NCBI GenBank assembly: GCA_016845175.1
Contig: JAERTD010000038.1
Location: 36,255-100,254, forward strand
Direction: 5' to 3'
Origin: Bacteroidota bacterium
Lineage (GTDB): Bacteria; Bacteroidota; Bacteroidia; Bacteroidales; F082
DNA: 64,000 bases
Both the position numbers and the translations under genes were made by a program. Numbering within the stretch: position 1 is the first letter of the stretch; each line of letters opens with the position of its first letter. Below, one piece after another: positions 17,844 to 26,841 of this stretch. Under the pieces are notes generated by a model. The model was given only the letters and a program-made list of their open reading frames with translations, was not told the origin of the DNA and searched no databases.

Positions 17844-19226
17844 ATGAGAATTTCGTCCAGAACGTCCATACTTATGGCGTCAGCCGTGGCTTTTTACCTT
17901 CTATTGAGCATACAAAGTAGTTTTTCACAAAACCACGTATCTACCTACGCAGGAACAGGAAGTGTCGGTTTTGTTAATGGTGATACTTCAATAGCAAGCT
18001 TTAACAAACCCTTTGGTATTTGTATTGATGCCATTGGAAATGTGTATCTGGCCGATGCCCACAACCATTGCATACGTAAAATCGCCGTAGACGGTCAGGT
18101 ATCAACCTATGCCGGAACAGGTTCGGCAGGTTATCTTGATGGGCCGGCAGCAGAAGCACAATTCAACCAGCCATTAAATATTTGTTTTGATGATAATGGA
18201 AATATGTATGTATCCGACTTCATCAATCAAAGGATTCGGAAAATCTCGGCTGATATGCAGGTGACCACTATTGCAGGCACAGGAGTACCTGGTCATGTCA
18301 ATGGGGCTGCTGCTGAAGCACAGTTCAATTACCCTCGTGGTATTTGCCTGGATGATACAGGGAATATCTATATTGGCGACAGCTGGAACCACAGGATAAG
18401 AAAGATTTCCATCCAGGGTGTGGTGAGCGATTGGGCAGGCGGAGGCAGCGTAATTGGGGTTCAGTCGGTGGGTGATTATGTGGATGCAAGTGATACGGCC
18501 GCACGTTTTTATACACCATGTGAGTTGAGCATTGATGCAAATAATAATATTTTCGTTGCCGATGCCTACAACCACCGCATCCGAAAAATTGACGCCAACA
18601 GAATGGTGACTACAGTTGCCGGAAGTGGTGGCCACGGACCCAATGGAGGCGGATTTCAAAATGGCCCGGGTTCAGAAGCTGAATTTGATACTCCTACCAC
18701 TGTATTTGTCAGTGTTCAGGGTAATCTGTTCGTGGGTGACGGGGCCAACCAGGTGATGCGGAAAATTGATACAGCCCTTATGGTGAGCACTTTTGCCGGT
18801 TCAGGAAATGCTGGATTTGAAAATGGTATTGATTCTCTTGCACAGTTTAATTTTCCACGGGGATCAGTAATGGACAATACGCTTAACAGGTTGTATGTGG
18901 TAGACTATTACAACCATGCCGTACGTATTATTCATATTGCTACCTCGGTGGGTCTGTCAGAAAATAGCGTCCATCCTCTTAATCTACAAGTCGGTCCAAA
19001 TCCTTTCTCCTCCGAAACGACCTTTAGGTATCATCTGCAAGACAACTCCAAGGTTAGTATTTATATTAATAATCCAACTGGGGCATTGATAAGTGCTTTT
19101 AATCGGGAAAAAACTGCTGGTAAGCACCAATGGACCTGGAATGCCAATAATCTTCCCGGTGGCATTTATCTTTATACCTTCAGTGTAAATGGGGTGAAGG
19201 AGCATGGAAAACTGGTAGTGGAATAG
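17844..19226 (+). CDS. Secreted NHL-repeat beta-propeller protein with T9SS sorting domain
   Basis: 460 residues. Signal peptide to about residue 29 (AFYLLLSIQSSFSQ). About six NHL repeats follow, each of the form FNKPFGICIDAIGNVYLADA then HNHCIRKI and VSTYAGTGSxGFxNG, giving a six-bladed propeller to about residue 370. The C-terminal 80 residues (LQVGPNPFSSETTFRY to HGKLVVE) form a type A T9SS sorting domain, so the propeller should reach the cell surface. NHL propellers bind protein or carbohydrate partners; the ligand is unknown. Transcribed with the small lipoprotein gene upstream or alone (76-bp gap). Confidence 0.92.
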   Translation: MRISSRTSILMASAVAFYLLLSIQSSFSQNHVSTYAGTGSVGFVNGDTSIASFNKPFGICIDAIGNVYLADAHNHCIRKIAVDGQVSTYAGTGSAGYLDGPAAEAQFNQPLNICFDDNGNMYVSDFINQRIRKISADMQVTTIAGTGVPGHVNGAAAEAQFNYPRGICLDDTGNIYIGDSWNHRIRKISIQGVVSDWAGGGSVIGVQSVGDYVDASDTAARFYTPCELSIDANNNIFVADAYNHRIRKIDANRMVTTVAGSGGHGPNGGGFQNGPGSEAEFDTPTTVFVSVQGNLFVGDGANQVMRKIDTALMVSTFAGSGNAGFENGIDSLAQFNFPRGSVMDNTLNRLYVVDYYNHAVRIIHIATSVGLSENSVHPLNLQVGPNPFSSETTFRYHLQDNSKVSIYINNPTGALISAFNREKTAGKHQWTWNANNLPGGIYLYTFSVNGVKEHGKLVVE

Positions 19227-19314
19227 AAGAAATCCATTACAAATTTTCCATAGTTTTCACTTTTTCCGACAGTTAACAAGTTTCAGAAAGCCATATTACC
19301 TTTCGATTATTGCG

Positions 19315-19322
19315 TATATTTG
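19315..19322 (+). promoter_or_regulatory. -7 promoter element for the L-domain lipoprotein
   Basis: TATATTTG matches TAnnTTTG, 88 bp before ATG 19411. I see no clear -33 TTTG at the right distance, so strength is uncertain. Confidence 0.45.
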
Positions 19323-19410
19323 TGAGTGGCCTGCTACTGCAGATTTGTTAGTTCTTAAACCTCTTAGTTTAATAACTTCAATCGCTAAAACAAACCTAAA
19401 CCCTTTACAT

Positions 19411-20268
19411 ATGTTTGGAAAAACCTTCTCCTCTTTTACCTTTGGTTTGATGGTAATCTTTTTACTATCATGTAATAACGCAACAGAAACTCCCATACCC
19501 ATTGAAAAAATCTATGAGGGTTCACTTATAAGACCAAGTGTTAGTGATCTGGAGAATTTTTACCAGGAAGGTTACACCTCTATTACCGGTCACATAAGAA
19601 TACAGGATCTTGAATCGACAGAAATTCATCAAAACCTTCATTACCTCTCCAACTTAAAACATATTGGCGGCAGCCTTGAACTGGTATCCCTCAGTGAAGT
19701 GGAGGATCTGGAAGGCCTCAACCAACTGGATTCTGTTAGCGGCAGTCTATCGATAGTATACTGTCATAAACTGCGAAACATGGAGGGCTTAGATAAACTG
19801 AGTCATATCGGAATGGAGTTTAAACTTAACTTGAATGAATCATTGATCGACCTCCAGGGTCTTGAATTTTTATCTTCCATAGGAATGAAATTAAAACTAG
19901 CCGGTAACCACCAAATGCTTTCCTTAAAGGGCCTCAACAATCTGGAAACCATTGGTGGCACCCTGGAAATAGGGGAGTATTATGGTTCCGGAAATGACAA
20001 GCTGGAATCCATTGAAGCCCTTTCTAATCTGGAGACGCTGGATCACAGACTTGACATACACAACAATGCCAGCTTGCAGCATTTGGCCGGACTGGAAAAT
20101 ATGTTAAGCGTCTGGCGGGTGGATATGACCAACAATAGCATACTAAGTGATTTTTGCGCCCTTGAATCCATGGTGAAGAATGAAGGCGTAGACGGTCCAT
20201 TCGAATTAATTGGTAATGCCTATAACCCTACTGCTGAAGACATAAAAGCAGGAAACTGTTCACAATAA
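19411..20268 (+). CDS. Leucine-rich receptor-L-domain-like lipoprotein
   Basis: 285 residues from ATG 19411; an earlier reading from 19345 is rejected because the lipoprotein signal starts here. Signal peptide MFGKTFSSFTFGLMVIFLLS with lipobox LLSC (lipid Cys about residue 21). The mature part has leucine-rich repeats of the receptor-L/BspA-like kind, with units such as LNQLDSVSGSLSIVYC, LDKLSHIGMEFKLNLN and LNNLETIGGTLEIGEY and recurring IGG turns. These right-handed folds bind proteins or glycans; surface exposure is possible but unproven. No partner genes; the exporter genes start 64 bp downstream. Confidence 0.85.
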   Translation: MFGKTFSSFTFGLMVIFLLSCNNATETPIPIEKIYEGSLIRPSVSDLENFYQEGYTSITGHIRIQDLESTEIHQNLHYLSNLKHIGGSLELVSLSEVEDLEGLNQLDSVSGSLSIVYCHKLRNMEGLDKLSHIGMEFKLNLNESLIDLQGLEFLSSIGMKLKLAGNHQMLSLKGLNNLETIGGTLEIGEYYGSGNDKLESIEALSNLETLDHRLDIHNNASLQHLAGLENMLSVWRVDMTNNSILSDFCALESMVKNEGVDGPFELIGNAYNPTAEDIKAGNCSQ

Positions 20269-20332
20269 TTGATCACTTTTTTTCCATAATGCCAATAACC
20301 AGACCAAAATTTAATCACCCCATTCTCTTAAT

Positions 20333-21232
20333 ATGAACATCATTCAAACAGAAAACCTGAGCAAATATTTCGGTGCAGTTAAAGCAGTCGACCAGGTTTC
20401 CATTCATGTGAAGCAGGGGGAGATTTATGGTTTTCTGGGGCTCAATGGAGCAGGAAAAACAACCCTCATCCGTTTGTTGCTGGGTTTGATAAAACCTGAT
20501 ACTGGTACTTGTATGTTGTTTGGGAAACACCCCAAGCAAGCCAATAAAATATGGAATAATGTGGGCTACCTCATTGAAACTCCACATGCCTATCCCAGAT
20601 TATCTGTAAGGGAAAACCTGCAATTGATTTGTAAACTCAGAGGATTTGACGATCACAGACTCATCAATGAAATCACCGATCGACTGAATCTGGGAGAATA
20701 TGTTCATACTAAGGAAGAAAACCTATCCATGGGCAACAAACAGAGATTGGGGCTGGCCAAAGCGCTCATCCACAGGCCCAAACTTCTGCTCCTTGATGAG
20801 CCTATCAACGGTCTTGATCCTGCTGGCATCGTTGAAATCAGAGAATTGCTACAAGAGCTCTCAGAACAACAGGGGACTACCATCTTTTTGTCCAGCCATA
20901 TCTTATCTGAAATTGCAAGGCTCACTAGTCGCATAGGCATTATTCACAAAGGAGCACTAGTGAAAGAAATCAAATCCGCTGATTTGGATGAGCAAATCAT
21001 TATGAGGCTGCATATCAAGACCACCAACAACCCCGGTGCTATTGAAGTGCTAACAGACAAAGGTTTCCAGGCCCAACTGGCTAATGATTTGATAGAGGTT
21101 TCAGATTCTCATGCCATTGACCAACCTGAAACCATTAGTCGATTGCTCGTTGAGCAAGGATTGCCTCCCAAACTGATTTGGGTATTTGAGGAAGACCTGG
21201 AACATTATTTTCTACGAATTATAAAAGCCTAG
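20333..21232 (+). CDS. ABC transporter ATP-binding protein (ABC-2 exporter type)
   Basis: 299 residues. Walker A GLNGAGKTT (about residues 36-44), a signature LSMGNKQR in place of LSGGQ (a form common in BcrA-type export ATPases), Walker B LLLLDEP and the H-loop SSHIL are all present. The last 80 residues are a regulatory-type extension. It pairs with the permease 6 bp downstream to form an ABC-2 type exporter, family members of which move antibiotics, lipids or polysaccharides; the substrate here is unknown. Confidence 0.93.
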   Translation: MNIIQTENLSKYFGAVKAVDQVSIHVKQGEIYGFLGLNGAGKTTLIRLLLGLIKPDTGTCMLFGKHPKQANKIWNNVGYLIETPHAYPRLSVRENLQLICKLRGFDDHRLINEITDRLNLGEYVHTKEENLSMGNKQRLGLAKALIHRPKLLLLDEPINGLDPAGIVEIRELLQELSEQQGTTIFLSSHILSEIARLTSRIGIIHKGALVKEIKSADLDEQIIMRLHIKTTNNPGAIEVLTDKGFQAQLANDLIEVSDSHAIDQPETISRLLVEQGLPPKLIWVFEEDLEHYFLRIIKA

Positions 21233-21238
21233 GGCCTT

Positions 21239-22027
21239 ATGAAACAACAATTAAGGGCGTTGCAGGCCGAATTTATTAAAAACCGCCATTCAAAAATCAG
21301 GTGGGTAACTTTTGCCGCCATGTCGTTGGCGCCCCTTTTTGGTGGCGTTTTCATGCTGATGATGACAGCAGACGGCTATGAAGGGCTTTCAGGTGCATTT
21401 AAAACTAAAGCCGTTATGATGTCCTTCGAAGCCAACTGGCCTTCGTTTTTAGGTTTACTCACCCAGGCCATAGGCGTGGGGGGCGTACTTATTTTTGGTT
21501 TTGTGGTCAGCTGGCTTTTCGGACGTGAATATGCCGATGGCACCATTAAAGATTTACTGGCTCTGCCCATATCCAGAACCACCATTCTTCACGCCAAATT
21601 CATTTATTACAGTCTTTGGTGTCTGGCTCTGGCACTCTATAACCTGATGTTTGGTTTAATCATTGGTTTTGCCGTTCAACTGGATGGCTGGAGTATGCCA
21701 ATGTTTCTGGCTAGTCTTGAATCCTATGTCATTACCACCATACTCATCATATTATTGAATACACCCATTGCTTTTTTCGCGCTTTGGGGGAAGGGGTATC
21801 TCACGCCTCTGGGTATTGTGGCCATCTTATTGGTGCTGGCTCAGGTAATAGGTGTAATGGGTATGGGAAGCTATTTTCCGTGGTCGGTTCCTGGATTATA
21901 TAGCGGTAGTGGTGGTCCGGAAATGATGGCTCAGGTCAACGAAATCAGCTTTGGCATTTTGATAGCAACCAGCCTTATGGGTTATGTAGCCAGTTTGTTG
22001 TGGTGGAGATACGCTGATCAGAAATAA
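21239..22027 (+). CDS. ABC-2 type transporter permease
   Basis: 262 residues. Six predicted TM helices, for example FAAMSLAPLFGGVFMLMMTA, AIGVGGVLIFGFVVSWLFG, LWCLALALYNLMFGLIIGF and PLGIVAILLVLAQVIGVMG, with the conserved REYADGTIKDLLALPISR between the second and third as in permeases that pair with BcrA-type ATPases. It starts 6 bp after the ATPase stop, so the two form an operon and one exporter. Confidence 0.9.
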   Translation: MKQQLRALQAEFIKNRHSKIRWVTFAAMSLAPLFGGVFMLMMTADGYEGLSGAFKTKAVMMSFEANWPSFLGLLTQAIGVGGVLIFGFVVSWLFGREYADGTIKDLLALPISRTTILHAKFIYYSLWCLALALYNLMFGLIIGFAVQLDGWSMPMFLASLESYVITTILIILLNTPIAFFALWGKGYLTPLGIVAILLVLAQVIGVMGMGSYFPWSVPGLYSGSGGPEMMAQVNEISFGILIATSLMGYVASLLWWRYADQK

Positions 22028-22201
22028 AGGATGCCTTCGGACTATATACTTTTGCAGCCATATTCATATGAAAAAGGATTAAACGAATAAACAAAATAAG
22101 TTCATGGGTGGAATCAATTCTAATGATTTGTTAATGGAACAGGCGGATACTTATGAAAGCAGGAGAATGAGTATGAGCCTGGCCCATAGCAAGGCCAACA
22201 A

Positions 22202-22353
22202 AGGCATGGTTGATATCAAAAGCCTTTCGGCTTCGGCATTACTGTGGTTTTTACTACCAAAGCCATGTGATCAACGATTTCAAAAGTTTATCAGGCCAAA
22301 CACCTTCACAATATTTCTGTGAAAATGAAGTGTATTCAGATTATTTCCAATAG
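22202..22353 (+). pseudogene. Remnant C-terminus of an AraC-family regulator
   Basis: Frame with codon starts at 22204+3n, ending in TAG at 22351-22353, reads as the end of an AraC/XylS helix-turn-helix domain: CGFYYQSHVINDFK then SLSGQTPSQYFCENE. Compare the family consensus CGYYDQSHFIRDFKxxTGxTPSxYF. The upstream N-terminal part, including the first HTH helix, is missing, and no start codon leads into it. I call it a decayed fragment. The overlapping 72-codon frame (22104-22322) is unrelated and unconvincing. A TACTTTTG element at 22047-22054 may be the relic promoter. The rest of the 371-bp gap (22028-22398) shows nothing else. Confidence 0.6.
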
Positions 22354-22398
22354 CTTAGTGGTCCAAAAAGTAGTCACTCTCTGAGAATAAAGTATCCC

Positions 22399-23349
22399 AT
22401 GAAAGCTATTGTATACAATAAAAAAAACAAGTCCAACAAACTTAGTCTGGCAGAGCTTGATAAACCCCTGCCTGCCGATAATGAAGTGTTGGTCAAGGTG
22501 GTTTCAGCCTCACTCAATGCAGCCGATTATCGCTCCATAAAAATGGGCATGATTCCCAAGAGAAAAATCTATGGGTCTGCCATCTCAGGTAGGGTTGAGG
22601 CTGTAGGGAAAAACATCAGAAGTTTTAAAGTTGGCGATGCGGTTTTCGGCGATCTTTCTGATAGTGGTTTTGGTGGACTGGCTGAATTTGTAAGCTGTCC
22701 GGAAGATGCATTGGTAACAAAACCTGAAAGCATTTCTTTTGATGAGGCTGCCACTCTTGGTGTTGCCTCAACCACTGCACTGTGCGCCTTACGAGACGAA
22801 GGGGCTATTCAGCAAGGGCAGGATGTCCTTATTGTGGGTAGTGCTGGGGGTGTGGGCATTTTTGCGGTCCAGTTAGCCCATTACTATGGGGCAAAAATAA
22901 CGGCGGTATGTAGCAGCAGGAATGTGGAACAAACCAAAGCCCTGGGGGCCCAAAAGGTGATCGACTATACCAAGGATGATTTCACCAAAACAAATCAAAG
23001 TTTCGACCTCATCCTGGCTATCAATGGTAATTATCCCCTGATGACCTACCACAAACTGTTGAAAGCCGGAGGCGTTTATGTGATGGTGGGCGGGGCCCTG
23101 AGTCAGATACTCAAGTCCTTGATTATGGGAAAAATTCTTTCACTGGGAAGCAAAAAAATGAAAACACAGTCTGGGAAAACCAATCCTAAGGATTTAGCCT
23201 TTCTGGTACAGCTGATGGAAGAAGGAAAGCTCAAGGGCCTCATTGAAAAACAATACTCTTTGGAGGATGCTCCCAAAGCCATGGAATATCTGAGTCAGGG
23301 TCATGCCCAGTCGAAAGTGGTTATTAACATCAGTAAGGATAGCATATAA
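22399..23349 (+). CDS. NAD(P)-dependent MDR oxidoreductase (quinone-reductase-like)
   Basis: 316 residues. Medium-chain dehydrogenase/reductase without the catalytic-zinc ligands: VKVVSASLNAADYRSIKMGM near the N-terminus (substrate domain), then the Rossmann motif VLIVGSAGGVGIFAVQLAHY (about 138-157) for NAD(P)H. Such proteins reduce quinones, enones or aldehydes. First gene of a tight five-gene run to 25998 with gaps of 2-10 bp. No promoter motif is obvious in its 46-bp leader after the AraC remnant. Confidence 0.9.
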   Translation: MKAIVYNKKNKSNKLSLAELDKPLPADNEVLVKVVSASLNAADYRSIKMGMIPKRKIYGSAISGRVEAVGKNIRSFKVGDAVFGDLSDSGFGGLAEFVSCPEDALVTKPESISFDEAATLGVASTTALCALRDEGAIQQGQDVLIVGSAGGVGIFAVQLAHYYGAKITAVCSSRNVEQTKALGAQKVIDYTKDDFTKTNQSFDLILAINGNYPLMTYHKLLKAGGVYVMVGGALSQILKSLIMGKILSLGSKKMKTQSGKTNPKDLAFLVQLMEEGKLKGLIEKQYSLEDAPKAMEYLSQGHAQSKVVINISKDSI

Positions 23350-23359
23350 TAAGATAGAT

Positions 23360-24427
23360 ATGGATTATCAACACTTAGGCTATACAGATAGCCTTGAAAA
23401 ATATAGAAACGAACAAGGCCTGGAAGGTTTTGAAATAGGCCGGGTGATGCTGGAGCACAAGGAAAGATATGTGGTTCAGACTCCCACGACAGAATATGAT
23501 GCTGAACTTGTAGGCATTTTGAGGTTTACAGCAAGAGACCGATATGATTTTCCTGCGGTAGGCGACTGGGTGGCTTTTTCTGAGTATGATGAAGGCAAAG
23601 CCCTTATTCATGCCGTATATCCCAGGTCATCCATCATCGAAAGGCAGGCCGTAGGTACTTCCGGGCAGGTGCAGATCATTGCCACTAACATTGATTATGC
23701 CCTCATTGTTCAGGCGGTGAACAGAGATTTTAGTATCAACAGACTGGAGCGTTATTTAACCATTTGTAATGCATCTGGTGTGGAAGCGGTCATCATACTG
23801 AGTAAAATTGATTTGATTGAGGATGCCGAACTGGAAAGCATGCTGAGCCAAATCAGGGATCGTATTAAAGATATTCCAGTTTTACCCCTTAGTAATCCAG
23901 CCCAAACAGGCTTAGACAGTGTACGCAAGCTAATACAAAGCGGGAAAACTTATTGCTTGCTGGGATCCTCAGGAGTTGGAAAATCAACACTTATCAACAG
24001 TCTGACAGGCAAAGAGCTCATGGAAACAGCAGCCATCAGCGAGTCGGTTGATCGTGGAAAACATATTACCAGCCACAGGGAATTGGTCGTGTTGGAAGAA
24101 GGCGGGATTATCATCGATAACCCGGGTATGAGAGAAGTAGGTATTACTGATAGTAGCGGCGGACTGGAAATGACCTTCGATGCTATTCTAAAGCTGGCTG
24201 AGGATTGCAAATACAAAGATTGTACACATACTTCAGAAGCAGGATGTGCCGTCCTTGAGGCTCTGGATACGGGTGTATTGGATGCTGCTTCTTATGAAAA
24301 CTATCAAAAAATGGAAAAGGAAAAGGCATTTTTTGAATCCACTGTTGAGGAAAAGAAGAAAAAGGATAAGGATCTGGGTAAACTGATCAAGCATTACAAG
24401 AAAGTCAGGAAAAAAGATAAGTACTAA
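23360..24427 (+). CDS. rsgA: RsgA, ribosome small-subunit GTPase
   Basis: 355 residues from ATG 23360; the longer frame would overlap the upstream gene by 47 bp. Circularly permuted GTPase that helps late 30S maturation. N-terminal OB fold; G4-like ILSKID (about 148-155); P-loop GSSGVGKSTLINSL (about residue 200); G3-like IDNPGMREVGI; C-terminal zinc motif CKYKDCTHTSEAGC. The basic, Lys-rich tail fits rRNA contact. Second in the operon, 10 bp after the MDR gene. Confidence 0.95.
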   Translation: MDYQHLGYTDSLEKYRNEQGLEGFEIGRVMLEHKERYVVQTPTTEYDAELVGILRFTARDRYDFPAVGDWVAFSEYDEGKALIHAVYPRSSIIERQAVGTSGQVQIIATNIDYALIVQAVNRDFSINRLERYLTICNASGVEAVIILSKIDLIEDAELESMLSQIRDRIKDIPVLPLSNPAQTGLDSVRKLIQSGKTYCLLGSSGVGKSTLINSLTGKELMETAAISESVDRGKHITSHRELVVLEEGGIIIDNPGMREVGITDSSGGLEMTFDAILKLAEDCKYKDCTHTSEAGCAVLEALDTGVLDAASYENYQKMEKEKAFFESTVEEKKKKDKDLGKLIKHYKKVRKKDKY

Positions 24428-24429
24428 GC

Positions 24430-24864
24430 ATGCAGGCACTACAAATAAACAAGAATCCTGAGGTTGACAAAGTCTTCGTAGAATATCCGGATAGGGTAAG
24501 ACCAAGGCTGTTGTTTCTCAGAAAGCTGATCATCGAAACAGCCAAAGAGACAGAAGGTATTATGACACTTGAAGAAACCCTGAAATGGGGCGAACCCAGC
24601 TACCTCACGAAATATGGAAGCACTATCAGAATAGATTGGAAACCAAAGACTCCTGATCAATATGCTGTATATTTTAAATGCACCAGCCAACTGGTACCCA
24701 CTTTCCGCAAGCTATTTAAGGACAGTTTCACCTTCGAGACAAACAGAGCCATCGTTTTTACACTCAGTGAAACCGTACCATCTGAAAAACTGAAAAAATG
24801 TCTGGCTGCAGCCCTGACCTATCATAAGGTGAAGCATTTACCCATGTTAAATATACAAACCTAA
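24430..24864 (+). CDS. DUF1801 family protein
   Basis: 144 residues. The typical DUF1801/YdhG core is visible: VFVEYPDRVRPRLLFLRKLI, LEETLKWGEPSYLTKYGSTI, then MKWGxPxY-like and late LxxxL segments. Small alpha/beta proteins of unknown biochemical role, sometimes near regulators. It begins 2 bp after rsgA, in the same operon. Confidence 0.88.
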   Translation: MQALQINKNPEVDKVFVEYPDRVRPRLLFLRKLIIETAKETEGIMTLEETLKWGEPSYLTKYGSTIRIDWKPKTPDQYAVYFKCTSQLVPTFRKLFKDSFTFETNRAIVFTLSETVPSEKLKKCLAAALTYHKVKHLPMLNIQT

Positions 24865-24870
24865 GCCTTT

Positions 24871-25437
24871 ATGTCAAGTAAAAAAGAAGTCACTCCCTAT
24901 GTCTGTCCGTCCGAATTATCCGGTAGTTTGGACAATGGATTCAGGAAATTCTTTCAGAATCCTGATAAAATACTGGCGCGCTTTGTTGCTCCCGGCATGA
25001 GGGTTTTGGATATGGGTTGTGGGCCTGGTTATTTTAGCCTTGCGATGGCCAGACTTATGCAAGGATCCGGAAAAATATTTGCTGCCGACCTGCAACAAGG
25101 TATGCTTGATAAAGTGGCCCCTAAGATTTCAGCTACATCAATGGAGTCAGTGATTAAGTTGCACAAGTGCGAGGCAGATGCTGTGAATATAAATGAAGCC
25201 CTAGATTTTATCCTGGCCTTCTATATGGTGCATGAAGTGCCAGATCAATACAGATTTTTGGAGGAAATGAAGTCCTTATTAAAACCCAATGGGAAAATGC
25301 TTATCGTTGAACCTTGGTTTCATGTCCCTAAAAGATCATTCAGGGCAATGATCCAGATAATAAAAGACCTGGGTATGTCAGTATCCACAGGACCCAAGAT
25401 CTTTTTCAGTCGGTCCATCGTCGTTCACAAGAAATAA
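24871..25437 (+). CDS. Class I SAM-dependent methyltransferase
   Basis: 188 residues. Motif I VLDMGCGPGYFSLAMARLM (about 45-63), an aspartate after strand 2 (AADLQQ), and the post-motif segment LDFILAFYMVHEVPDQ place it in the Methyltransf_11/25 group. Small-molecule methylation likely; substrate unknown. Fourth gene of the operon, 6 bp after DUF1801 and 6 bp before the GNAT gene. Confidence 0.92.
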   Translation: MSSKKEVTPYVCPSELSGSLDNGFRKFFQNPDKILARFVAPGMRVLDMGCGPGYFSLAMARLMQGSGKIFAADLQQGMLDKVAPKISATSMESVIKLHKCEADAVNINEALDFILAFYMVHEVPDQYRFLEEMKSLLKPNGKMLIVEPWFHVPKRSFRAMIQIIKDLGMSVSTGPKIFFSRSIVVHKK

Positions 25438-25443
25438 CAAATC

Positions 25444-25998
25444 ATGGAAATGAAAATACAAATAACAGAAACTAAAGAGGAGGATTTTCAAAACATCTGG
25501 AAGGTTGAAAGTCTGGCCTTTGGCAATGAAAAAGAAGCACAGCTGACAGCTGATCTGTTGAATGATCAAACGGCAGAACCCATGCTTTCTCTACTGGCCT
25601 TTGATGGTGAGCAGGCTGTGGGACATATTTTATTCACACGTGTTTACCTTAATGAAATGGATACCAGCCAGCCCTTATTACACATCCTCGCACCCCTGGC
25701 CATTATTCCCGAGTATCAAAAAAAGGGCATCGGCGGATTGTTGATCAAAGAAGGCCTAAAGAGACTTCGGGCTATGGGTTCGGAATTGGTTTTTGTTTTG
25801 GGACATATCGAATACTATCCCAAATATGGCTTTATTTCGGATGCAAGAAAACTGGGTTGGGAAGCACCATTTCCTATTCCTGAAGAGGTTGCCGACGCCT
25901 GGATGGTGCAATCCTTACATCCCGATGGCTTTGTTAGCAAAAGTGGGAAAATTCTCTGTGCCGATCAGCTAAATAAGGAAGAGCACTGGCGGGAATAA
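25444..25998 (+). CDS. GNAT family N-acetyltransferase (YhbS-like)
   Basis: 184 residues. N-terminal ITETKEEDFQNIWKVE, acetyl-CoA pyrophosphate loop region PEYQKKGIGGLLIKEGLKRL (about 98-117), then VLGHIEYYPKYGFISDARK as in YhbS-type enzymes. It transfers acetyl from acetyl-CoA to an unknown amine. Last gene of the five-gene operon; the start could also be the Met two codons later. No terminator seen. Confidence 0.9.
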   Translation: MEMKIQITETKEEDFQNIWKVESLAFGNEKEAQLTADLLNDQTAEPMLSLLAFDGEQAVGHILFTRVYLNEMDTSQPLLHILAPLAIIPEYQKKGIGGLLIKEGLKRLRAMGSELVFVLGHIEYYPKYGFISDARKLGWEAPFPIPEEVADAWMVQSLHPDGFVSKSGKILCADQLNKEEHWRE

Positions 25999-26078
25999 AT
26001 ATCCTCTGGGATCGCTGCGATTCTAAGTCTCAAAGTCGAAAATGCATTTGTTTGCTGACAATTGTCTATTTTCCCCCC

Positions 26079-26738
26079 ATGAAAAAAACAATCTACCTTT
26101 TGACATTCCTTTTAATGGGGGGATTTACATGGGCACAGGAGATTCCCACACCTGAAAACTATACGCTTCTGGATACGGTAACTGGTGACCTGGACAATGA
26201 TGGCGTCAACGAATTGGTGGCGGCCTATGATACAGGCCCGGAAGACCCTATCAATGGCGTAAGCCGGGAGCTGATTATCTATAAGAGTGATAACAACGAT
26301 TGGAAGGTATGGAAAAAGTCGGCTCAGGCACTTTATGGAAGCCTTGAGGGCGGCATGATGGGTGATCCCTATGCTTATATGGAAATTAATCATGGGATAC
26401 TAAGCATTTACCATGAGGGGGGCAGCAGCTGGAAGTGGAATCATACGGACCAATACCGCTTTCAATGTGGTGACTTCTATCTCATCAAATACATCAGCTT
26501 CTCTGGGAAACCTTGTGAGTATTTTGAAAGTGCTGAGTTTAATTTGCTAAGCGGAAGACTGACCTACAGCAAAGAATATGAAGACTGTGAGTCAATGGAT
26601 CCTGAGAGTGGTGAGACCTTAAGCGAGGTTTTCTTCGAAAAAGACATTCAAATCAGCATGGAAAATAGGCGTGAAAAAGAAATTAAGCTGGTCAGTCCCA
26701 CCCACGGTTATGAGATCTATGTGGCCACCAAACCCTGA
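26079..26738 (+). CDS. Secreted VCBS/FG-GAP-like protein of unknown function
   Basis: 219 residues from ATG 26079, 27 bp inside a longer frame because the signal peptide MKKTIYLLTFLLMGGFTWAQ starts here. The mature chain includes DTVTGDLDNDGVNELVAAYD, a calcium-loop pattern (DxDxDG) typical of FG-GAP/VCBS repeat units, then a beta-rich part with SSWKWNHTDQYRFQCGDFYL. Two or three Cys. It stands alone, 80 bp after the GNAT gene. Exported; function unknown. Confidence 0.78.
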   Translation: MKKTIYLLTFLLMGGFTWAQEIPTPENYTLLDTVTGDLDNDGVNELVAAYDTGPEDPINGVSRELIIYKSDNNDWKVWKKSAQALYGSLEGGMMGDPYAYMEINHGILSIYHEGGSSWKWNHTDQYRFQCGDFYLIKYISFSGKPCEYFESAEFNLLSGRLTYSKEYEDCESMDPESGETLSEVFFEKDIQISMENRREKEIKLVSPTHGYEIYVATKP

Positions 26739-26841
26739 GAAACAGCCAGACTTATAATCTGGTGCAATCAAAGGAATTAATCCTTACATTCGTTTCTCAC
26801 AATTTTTTAGCATATCTCATTTCCACACAGAAATTAAATAT

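Noticed and set aside
22104..22322. 72-codon open frame upstream of the MDR oxidoreductase gene
   Set aside because: It overlaps the AraC remnant in another frame, has no recognisable features and uses an odd mix of codons; the AraC-like reading explains the region better.
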